Source: Bradyrhizobium xenonodulans
GTDB lineage: Bacteria > Pseudomonadota > Alphaproteobacteria > Rhizobiales > Xanthobacteraceae
Assembly (NCBI RefSeq): GCF_027594865.1
Contig: NZ_CP089391.1
Span: 496,001 to 560,000 of the forward strand
Length of the DNA stretch: 64,000 nucleotides
Direction: 5' to 3'
Positions 55,842 to 64,000 of the stretch are shown piece by piece (the first letter of the stretch is position 1; every line of letters starts with the position of its first letter). Made by a program: the position numbers and the translations under genes. The notes under the pieces were generated by a model that searched no databases, was not told the DNA's origin, and saw only the letters and a list, made by a program, of their open reading frames with translations.

Positions 55842-57305
55842 GTGAACTTAGTCGTCGTTTCAAATCGAGTTGCGCGCGGTAAACCCAACGAGCCCATGAC
55901 GGGCGGCCTTGCTGCGGCCTTGCTTCCCGTGGTGGAGCATTCGGGGGCGATCTGGGTGGGGTCATCCGGCCGCGTGCGCGACGGCCATCAGAAAGAACCG
56001 TTCGCCGAGATCGAAGCGCTCGGCTCGGGCGCGATCGCGACGCTGGATCTGCCGGCGGCGCATTACGGCGGCTATTACGAAGGCTTTGCCAATTCGGCGC
56101 TGTGGCCGGCGCTGCATTCGCGCAGCGATCTGATCCGCGTCTCGCGCGAGGACTATGTCAGCTACCGCGAGGTCAACGCCTTCATGGCGCGTGCCTTGAT
56201 GCGCTTCCGGAAAACCAAAACGGCGTTCTGGGTGCAGGATTATCATTTCCTCGCGCTCGGCGCGGAACTGCGCGACCTCGGTGTCGACGATCCGATCGGT
56301 TTCTTCCTGCACACGCCGTGGCCGGTCACTGCCGTGATGCAGGGCGTGCCCAATCATCGCGAGCTGATCACGGCGATGCTCGCCTATGATCTGCTCGGGT
56401 TCCAGACCAACGAGGATTGCCAGAATTTTCTCGGCTATGTTGCGGGCGAGCTCGGCCTCGCCGTCGAAGACGGCGTTGCGATCTCGCAGCACGGCCGCAC
56501 GCGCTGCGAGGTGTTTCCGATCGGCATCGATGCGGAGAAGTTCGCAGCCTATGCCGCGAAGTCCGCCTCGCATCCCGACGTGTCGCGGCTGCGCCGCAGC
56601 CTCAACGGCGAGCGGCTCGCGATCGGCGTCGACCGGCTCGACTATTCCAAGGGTCTCGTCAATCGCATCAGCGCGTTCGACCGGCTCTGGACCGAGCAGC
56701 CGCAGTTTGCGCGCAGCATCTCGCTGCTCCAGATCGCCAACCCTTCGCGCGGCGCGATCGAGGCCTATGGCAACCTCCAGAACGAGGTCGCGCGGCTCGT
56801 CACCGACGTCAACGGCCGCCATGGCGAGGTCGACTGGACGCCGATCCGCTATCTGAACAAGGGTTTCAGCCAGGCCGTGCTCGCGGGTCTCTATCGCACC
56901 GCGCAGGTCGGCGTGGTGACGCCGCTGCATGACGGCATGAACCTCGTCGCCAAGGAATATGTCGCCGCGCAAAATCCGGCCGATCCCGGCGTGCTGGTGC
57001 TGTCGAAGTTCGCCGGCGCCGCCAACGAGCTCGAAACGGCTTTGCTGGTCAATCCGCACGACATCGACGGCATGGCGCGCGCGATCGCGGTTGCGGCCGC
57101 GATGCCACTCACCGAGCGCAAGATGCGCTGGGACGCGATGATGAAGAAGCTGCGCGGCCACACCATCCAGCAATGGTCCGCCGACTTCGTCGCCGAGCTC
57201 GAGAAGAGCCGGACGCAGAAGGCCGCAGTTGCGCCGCTCGCCTCCCAGCCACCGCAGGCGCTGCGCTGGCTGAAGTCGGCGATCTCCGGCGTAAGGCTGA
57301 TTTAG
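55842..57305 (+). CDS. otsA: Trehalose-6-phosphate synthase
   Basis: This GT20 glycosyltransferase joins UDP-glucose and glucose 6-phosphate. The GTG at 55842 is chosen because AGGAGG lies 9 bases before it and the family starts with the LVVVSNRVA strand; an ATG at 55821 would add seven residues. Typical segments are MTGGLAAALLPVV, VWVQDYHFLALGAELR, GFFLHTPWP, IGVDRLDYSKGLVNRI and VTPLHDGMNLVAKEYVAAQ. The length (487 aa) is normal. It has its own EcfG-like promoter. The stop codon lies in a 15-bp tandem duplication (57293-57322). Confidence 0.95.
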   Translation: MNLVVVSNRVARGKPNEPMTGGLAAALLPVVEHSGAIWVGSSGRVRDGHQKEPFAEIEALGSGAIATLDLPAAHYGGYYEGFANSALWPALHSRSDLIRVSREDYVSYREVNAFMARALMRFRKTKTAFWVQDYHFLALGAELRDLGVDDPIGFFLHTPWPVTAVMQGVPNHRELITAMLAYDLLGFQTNEDCQNFLGYVAGELGLAVEDGVAISQHGRTRCEVFPIGIDAEKFAAYAAKSASHPDVSRLRRSLNGERLAIGVDRLDYSKGLVNRISAFDRLWTEQPQFARSISLLQIANPSRGAIEAYGNLQNEVARLVTDVNGRHGEVDWTPIRYLNKGFSQAVLAGLYRTAQVGVVTPLHDGMNLVAKEYVAAQNPADPGVLVLSKFAGAANELETALLVNPHDIDGMARAIAVAAAMPLTERKMRWDAMMKKLRGHTIQQWSADFVAELEKSRTQKAAVAPLASQPPQALRWLKSAISGVRLI

Positions 57306-57322
57306 ATAAGGCTGATTTAGAT
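57293..57322 (+). repeat. Tandem 15-bp duplication over the otsA stop codon
   Basis: AAGGCTGATTTAGAT occurs twice in tandem (57293-57307 and 57308-57322), so the stop codon TAG is also duplicated. Confidence 0.85.
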
Positions 57323-57326
57323 CTTG

Positions 57327-57414
57327 CGTCGTGGCCGGGCTTGTCCCGGCCATCCACGTCTCCAGCCCTCGATTTCGAGAACGTGGATGCCCGGGACAAG
57401 CCCCGGGCATGACG
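57327..57414. repeat. Palindromic intergenic repeat (GGCCGGGCTTGTCCCGGCC type)
   Basis: The left arm CGTCGTGGCCGGGCTTGTC...CATCCACG pairs with the right arm CGTGGATGCCCGGGACAAGCC...GCATGACG. I recall this element as very frequent in Bradyrhizobium and related genomes. It lies between convergent otsA and the small secreted protein gene and may terminate both. Confidence 0.75.
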
Positions 57415-57442
57415 GTTCATGGGCGAGAGCGCACTCGCGCCC

Positions 57443-57784
57443 TCAATAGCAATACGACACGCCTTCCAAGATCGCGCACTGCCGCTTGTTCGGCGCGTTG
57501 GGATCGTCCATTGGCATCATGCCCTTGCCCTGGCCGACGAACACGCCGGGCCCGACATGCACCGAGCTCTTGTTGCCGATGATCACGCTCGGATGCGGCG
57601 AGGCGCTCGAGCGCGTCCCGTCCGGCCAGATGATGGCATTGCCCGACAGCATCCCGCGCCGCCCGTCGTCGCAGCTCACGTCGACGCCCTGCCGGGTGCA
57701 GACCTGCGCCAGGGCCGGTACGGCAAAGGCGGAGCCAAGGGCTGAAATCAGGCCAAGGGTGGCGATGGTCTTGTGGATGGTCAT
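57443..57784 (-). CDS. Small secreted protein with four cysteines (113 aa)
   Basis: It has a signal peptide (MTIHKTIATLGLISALGSAFAVPALA) and a short mature domain with Cys pairs near each end (VCTRQGVDVSCDDG and QCAILEGVSYCY), probably two disulfides. A Gly/Pro/Met-rich middle (GPGVFVGQGKGMMPMDDPN) follows. It belongs to no family I can name; similar short secreted proteins are common in Bradyrhizobiaceae. The ATG follows GGGGA. It is convergent with otsA. Confidence 0.65.
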   Translation of the reverse strand: MTIHKTIATLGLISALGSAFAVPALAQVCTRQGVDVSCDDGRRGMLSGNAIIWPDGTRSSASPHPSVIIGNKSSVHVGPGVFVGQGKGMMPMDDPNAPNKRQCAILEGVSYCY

Positions 57785-57980
57785 GGTGTCCCCGGTCGTG
57801 TCTGGTGTCCTTGCGTGAATCGTCGCGGCAAACCCGCCTCTGGTTCATCCGGCGGCAGGTTCCGAGGCGTCGATCGACGCCTGATATTCCCTTTTAAATA
57901 CAATGATTTGCGGAAAATTCACCCGATTTCGCCGCGATCCCTTGCAAAATCACCGGCGCCCCTTCAAGAGAGGGCGCTCC

Positions 57981-58070
57981 GGAGAGATGGCCGAGTGGCT
58001 TAAGGCGCACGCTTGGAAAGCGTGTGTGCGGGAAACCGTACCGTGGGTTCGAATCCCACTCTCTCCGCCA
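57981..58070 (+). tRNA. tRNA-Ser (anticodon GGA)
   Basis: The 90-nt gene has the acceptor stem GGAGAGA/TCTCTCC with encoded CCA end (58068-58070) and a long variable arm typical of class II tRNAs. The anticodon loop is TTGGAAA with GGA. The T-loop GGTTCGAATCC is present. It reads UCC and UCU codons. Confidence 0.95.
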
Positions 58071-58076
58071 TCAGCC

Positions 58077-59030
58077 TCATCCCACCAATCTCCACTTCCG
58101 ATCCCCCGCGCGCTTCAGCACAGGATCGCGCACCCGCACGTGCTCGGCCAGGAAATCGATGAACGCGCGCACGCGCGCAGGGAGGGGTGCGGTGTGGCCG
58201 ACATAGACGGCGTGGATATCTTCGCGGTCGCCGGGATTGTAGCTCTGCAGCACGGGCACGAGGCGGCCTGCCTCGATGTCGGGGCCGATGTGGAAGAGGG
58301 CGAGGCGGGCTAGTCCCACGCCGCCGAGCGCAAGGCGGCGGGCGACTTCGCCGTCGCTGGCACGCGCGACGGGCGGCGGCACCGCTTCCTCGGTATGATC
58401 GCCGCGCTTGAACGCCCAGCCGCGGATACTGCGCGGAAAGGTCCAGCCGATGCCGCGGTGATCGGCGAGGTCGGCTGGCGTCTTCGGCGTACCGCAACGG
58501 GCGAGGTAACCCGGCGCGCCGACCACGACCATGCGGCTGCTGCCGAGTTTTCGCGCCACCAGGCGCGAGGCCCGCAACGGGCCGGCGCGAATGGCGACGT
58601 CGGCGCGCTCCTGCATCAGGTCGATCAGCGTGTCGGTCAGCACGAGATCGAGCGTGACGTCGGGATGCAGTTCGAGGAAGCGCGGAATCAGCGGCATCAC
58701 ATGCAGCATGCCGAAGGGAATGTTGCAATTGACCGTGAGGCGGCCGCGCGGCGCCGCGCCTGATGCTGCCTCGCGCTCGGCCTCCTCCATCTCGCCGAGG
58801 ATCCGCACCGCGCGCTGGTAGAACGCCTGGCCTTCCTCCGTCAGCGTGAGCTTGCGCGTGGTGCGATTGATCAATCGCGAGCCGAGCCGCGTCTCCAGCC
58901 GCGAGATCAGCTTGCTGACGCCTGATGGCGTCAGGCGCAGTTTTCTTGCGGCCTGTGTGAAGCCGCCAAGGTCGACGACGCGGACGAAGACCTCCATCTC
59001 GGCGGAGCGGTTGGTGTCGAAACGGGCCAT
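58077..59030 (-). CDS. LysR family transcriptional regulator
   Basis: The 317-residue protein has the LysR helix-turn-helix at about 5-65 (MEVFVRVVDLGGFTQAARKLRLTPSGVSKLISRLETRLGSRLINRTTRKLTLTEEG). The effector-binding domain spans about 90-300 (GRLTVNCNIPFGMLHVMPLIPRFLELHPDVTLDLVLTD). It is divergent from an MFS exporter gene with a 98-bp gap, so it probably controls the exporter and the aldo/keto reductase. The effector is unknown. The gene ends 7 bases from the tRNA-Ser gene on the opposite strand. Confidence 0.9.
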   Translation of the reverse strand: MARFDTNRSAEMEVFVRVVDLGGFTQAARKLRLTPSGVSKLISRLETRLGSRLINRTTRKLTLTEEGQAFYQRAVRILGEMEEAEREAASGAAPRGRLTVNCNIPFGMLHVMPLIPRFLELHPDVTLDLVLTDTLIDLMQERADVAIRAGPLRASRLVARKLGSSRMVVVGAPGYLARCGTPKTPADLADHRGIGWTFPRSIRGWAFKRGDHTEEAVPPPVARASDGEVARRLALGGVGLARLALFHIGPDIEAGRLVPVLQSYNPGDREDIHAVYVGHTAPLPARVRAFIDFLAEHVRVRDPVLKRAGDRKWRLVG

Positions 59031-59128
59031 GTTGAATTCACGTCACAAATGATTGGATTGCGGACATCCTAATGGTTTTGCTGCGGTGCGGCTATCTGCG
59101 TGGCTTATCTCATCCATTGGAGCTACGC

Positions 59129-60310
59129 ATGCCTCCCGCCGTCCTCGCCCTCACCGCCGGTGCCTTCGGCATCGGCACCACCGAATTCATCATCATGGGC
59201 CTGCTGCTCCAGGTCGCCGCCGACATGCATGTCTCCGTGCCGGTCGCGGGCTTGCTCATTTCCGGTTATGCGCTCGGCGTGTTCGTCGGCGCGCCGGTGC
59301 TGACCCTCGCCACGCGCCGGATGCCGCGGAAGACCGTGCTGCTCGCCCTGATGGCGATTTTTACGCTCGGCAATGCGGCCTGTGCGCTGGCGCCAAACTA
59401 CGAGCTGCTGATGGCGGCGCGGGTGCTGACCTCGCTGGCGCACGGCACGTTCTTCGGCGTCGGCTCGGTGGTGGCGACCAGCCTCGTCGCCGAGGACAAG
59501 CGCGCCTCCGCCATTGCCACCATGTTCATCGGCCTGACCGTCGCGACGCTGCTGGGCGTGCCCTTCGGCGCCTGGTTCGGCCTGATGCTCGGCTGGCGCG
59601 CGGCGTTCTGGGCGGTGACGGTGATCGGCGTCGTCGCCTTTGCAGTGGTGGCCGCGCTGGTGCCCGGCCATGTCGGCAATGGCGACAAGCCGATCTCGCT
59701 TGCCGAGGAGGTGGCGGTGCTCGGCCGCCCGCAGGTGCTGCTCGGCCTCGCCATGACCGTGTTCGGATTCGCCGGCCTGTTCGTGGTCTTCACCTATATC
59801 CAGCCGATCCTGACGCGCTTCACGGGTTTCTCGGAAGCCGCGGTGTCGCCGATCCTGCTGGTGTTCGGCGCAGGGCTTGCAATCGGCAACGTCGCCGGCG
59901 GCAAGCTCGCCGACCGCGGTCTTGCGCGCGCCCTGATCGGCACGCTTGCCGCGCTCGCCATCGTGCTGATCGGCCTTGCCGCCGTGCTCTCGGTCAAGAT
60001 CGCGGCCATCGCGCTGATCCTGCTGCTCGGTATCGCCGCCTTTGCGACCGTGGCGCCGCTTCAGCTTCGCGTGCTGGAAGCCGCCGGCCCGAGTGGCCGC
60101 ACACTCGCCTCCAGCCTCAACATCGCCGCGTTCAATCTCGGCAACGCGCTCGGTGCCTGGGCCGGCGGCGTCGTCATCGATCGCGGGCTCGGTCTCTCCA
60201 CGCTGCCGCTGGTCGCAGCCGGCATCACCGCAGTTGGCCTCGTGCTCGCGCTGTGGAGCCTCCAGCTCGACCGCAGGCAGGTCGCCGTCGCGGCGTGCCC
60301 GGCGGAATAG
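59129..60310 (+). CDS. MFS exporter of the DHA1 family (AraJ/YdhP-like)
   Basis: This 393-residue protein has twelve predicted helices. The start at MPPAVLALTAGAFGIGTTEFIIMGLL fits the family and has GGAG upstream. The TM1 glutamate region TTEF is typical of AraJ/YdhP-type sugar or drug exporters. The loop motif (APVLTLATRRMPRKTVL) and the second half (GGKLADRGLARALIG) are present. It is followed after 10 bases by an aldo/keto reductase, so it is probably an operon under the divergent LysR regulator. The substrate is unknown. Confidence 0.85.
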   Translation: MPPAVLALTAGAFGIGTTEFIIMGLLLQVAADMHVSVPVAGLLISGYALGVFVGAPVLTLATRRMPRKTVLLALMAIFTLGNAACALAPNYELLMAARVLTSLAHGTFFGVGSVVATSLVAEDKRASAIATMFIGLTVATLLGVPFGAWFGLMLGWRAAFWAVTVIGVVAFAVVAALVPGHVGNGDKPISLAEEVAVLGRPQVLLGLAMTVFGFAGLFVVFTYIQPILTRFTGFSEAAVSPILLVFGAGLAIGNVAGGKLADRGLARALIGTLAALAIVLIGLAAVLSVKIAAIALILLLGIAAFATVAPLQLRVLEAAGPSGRTLASSLNIAAFNLGNALGAWAGGVVIDRGLGLSTLPLVAAGITAVGLVLALWSLQLDRRQVAVAACPAE

Positions 60311-60320
60311 GAGAGGGATC

Positions 60321-61355
60321 ATGGATTATCGCAATCTCGGCGCTTCCGGGCTCAAGGTCCCCGCTCTCAGCTTCGGTACCGGCACGTTTGGTGGACAGGG
60401 GCCACTGTTCTCGGCCTGGGGCCGCAGCGACGCAGACGAGGCACGCCGGCTGGTCGACATCTGCCTGGAGGCAGGCGTCAATCTGTTCGACAGCGCGGAT
60501 GTCTATTCGAACGGTGCATCGGAGGAGATCCTCGGGGCCGCGATCAAGGGTCGCCGCGACAAGGTACTGATCTCGACCAAAATGAGCCTGCCGATGGGAG
60601 ACGGTCCGTTCGATGCCGGCTCCTCGCGGCATCGTTTGCTCGCCTCGGTCGAAACGGCGCTGCGCCGGCTCGGGACTGACTATATCGACCTGCTCCAGCT
60701 TCACGCTTTCGATGCCTTCACGCCGATCGCGGAGGTGCTGTCGACGCTCGACACCCTCGTGCGCGCCGGCAAGCTGCGCTATGTCGGCGTCTCCAATTTC
60801 GCCGGATGGCAGTTGATGAAGTCGCTCGCGGTCGCCGATCATCACGGTTGGCCGCGCTATGTCGCCCATCAGGTCTATTATTCGCTACTCGGCCGCGACT
60901 ATGAGTGGGAGCTCATGCCGCTCGCACGAGACCAGGGCGTCGGCGCGCTGGTGTGGAGTCCGCTCGGCTGGGGCCGGCTCACCGGCAAGATCCGCCGCGG
61001 AAAGCCGCTCCCTGCGAATAGCCGGCTGCACGCGACCGCGCAGTTCGGTCCGCCCGTGGATGACGAGCGGCTCTATGCCGTCGTCGACATGCTGGAGGCG
61101 ATTGCCGCGGAGACCGGCCGCACCGTGCCGCAAATCGCGATCGCCTGGCTGCTGTCGCGCCCTACCGTATCGTCCGTGATCATTGGTGCCCGCAACGAGG
61201 CGCAACTGCGCGACAATCTCGGCGCGGTCGGATGGTCGCTGGGCGCGGACCAGATCACGCGTCTCGACGAGGCGAGCGCGGTGATGCCTTCCTATCCCTA
61301 CTACCCCTATCGCGTCCAGGAGGGCTTTGCGCGGCTCAATCCGCCTCTGGTGTGA
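60321..61355 (+). CDS. Aldo/keto reductase
   Basis: The 344-residue NADPH-dependent TIM-barrel reductase starts MDYRNLGASGLKVPALSFGTGTFGG. The catalytic tetrad can be followed: Asp/Tyr in NLFDSADVYSNGASEEILG, Lys in VLISTKMS and His in LLQLHAFD. The cofactor-binding end is VSSVIIGARNEAQLRDNLGA. It resembles the YajO/YdjG-like AKR type. The ATG has GGAGAGGGA. It is in a two-gene operon with the MFS exporter, which suggests detoxification of an aldehyde or sugar-like compound (inference). Confidence 0.9.
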   Translation: MDYRNLGASGLKVPALSFGTGTFGGQGPLFSAWGRSDADEARRLVDICLEAGVNLFDSADVYSNGASEEILGAAIKGRRDKVLISTKMSLPMGDGPFDAGSSRHRLLASVETALRRLGTDYIDLLQLHAFDAFTPIAEVLSTLDTLVRAGKLRYVGVSNFAGWQLMKSLAVADHHGWPRYVAHQVYYSLLGRDYEWELMPLARDQGVGALVWSPLGWGRLTGKIRRGKPLPANSRLHATAQFGPPVDDERLYAVVDMLEAIAAETGRTVPQIAIAWLLSRPTVSSVIIGARNEAQLRDNLGAVGWSLGADQITRLDEASAVMPSYPYYPYRVQEGFARLNPPLV

Positions 61356-61360
61356 TGGCT

Positions 61361-61431
61361 AGAGCATGATCCGGACCCGAAGGGCCGCGTTAGCGCAAAG
61401 TGCGAAGCGGTTTTCCGGAAAGATCATGCTC
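61361..61431. repeat. Palindromic repeat (AGAGCATGATC type)
   Basis: The ends AGAGCATGATC and GATCATGCTC are inverted; the interior contains GCGAAGCGGTTTTCCGGAAA. I recall this element as a common intergenic repeat in Bradyrhizobium. A second short inversion CTAAAGCG/CGCTTTAG (61442-61449 and 61469-61476) follows and overlaps the amidohydrolase stop. Confidence 0.75.
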
Positions 61432-61472
61432 AAACAACAACCTAAAGCGATTCATCGTAATCTCATCGCGCT

Positions 61473-63940
<2,468 letters not shown>

Positions 63941-64000
63941 TCAAAAACGGCAATCTTGGCGGTCGTTCTCCGCAAGATTCAACCACTATATGGGTCAAGA

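Noticed and set aside
59123..60322. 399-residue open frame antisense to the MFS exporter
   Set aside because: It is highly Glu/Arg/His-rich with no family, fully overlapping a recognised transporter.

Overview
The window is about 64 kb of GC-rich alphaproteobacterial chromosome, most like Bradyrhizobium or a close relative. The reasons are the codon and GC character, several intergenic palindromic repeats of types I recall from that group, EcfG-type stress promoters, a lanthanide-type PQQ alcohol dehydrogenase, a CoxSLM-type molybdenum hydroxylase and many signalling proteins. No phage, integrase, transposase or CRISPR array was seen. The only structural RNA is one tRNA-Ser(GGA).

Layout. 1-5 kb: start of a secreted lactonase-like beta-propeller, three very small ORFs, an Asp/Glu racemase family protein, a His-rich secreted peptide and a GGDEF-EAL protein. 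5-25 kb: envelope and signalling genes. These are a periplasmic protein, a LysM protein, a Spy/LTXXQ-type protein, a large RTX/beta-strand-repeat exoprotein, a HAMP-GAF-adenylate cyclase, an AsmA protein, a Crp-family regulator, an RND pump with its adaptor, and an OmpA protein beside a caspase-fold/TPR protein that lacks both catalytic residues. 25-35 kb: an aromatic catabolic region with a MarR regulator, an MhaA-like flavin hydroxylase, a small MhaB-like partner, a metallo-beta-lactamase-fold protein with a broken metal motif, homogentisate dioxygenase (hmgA), fumarylacetoacetase (fahA), an Lrp regulator and divergent 4-hydroxyphenylpyruvate dioxygenase (hpd). Together these would take tyrosine, and probably 3-hydroxyphenylacetate, through homogentisate to fumarate and acetoacetate.

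35-41 kb: an AMACR-type racemase, a three-subunit molybdenum hydroxylase (form-II CoxS/L/M-like) and a decayed coxG fragment. 41-48 kb: a lanthanide-signature PQQ alcohol dehydrogenase, a fused XoxJ-like/cytochrome c protein, two tandem NarL-type response regulators of equal length, and a convergent FIST-protein plus soluble hybrid kinase pair. This looks like a self-contained alcohol-oxidation and sensing locus. 48-53 kb: two tandem chemoreceptors that share a 314-bp stretch of identical DNA.

53-57 kb: a stress and trehalose block (DUF3175 protein, MFS transporter, otsB, otsA) driven by three sites matching the EcfG consensus, two of them back to back. Two more such sites precede small genes at 1.0 and 2.2 kb. 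57-64 kb: a small secreted protein, tRNA-Ser, a LysR regulator divergent from an MFS exporter and aldo/keto reductase, then a translationally coupled uracil-DNA-glycosylase-fold protein and amidohydrolase.

All calls come from reading the sequence and recalled family knowledge; no searches were run.
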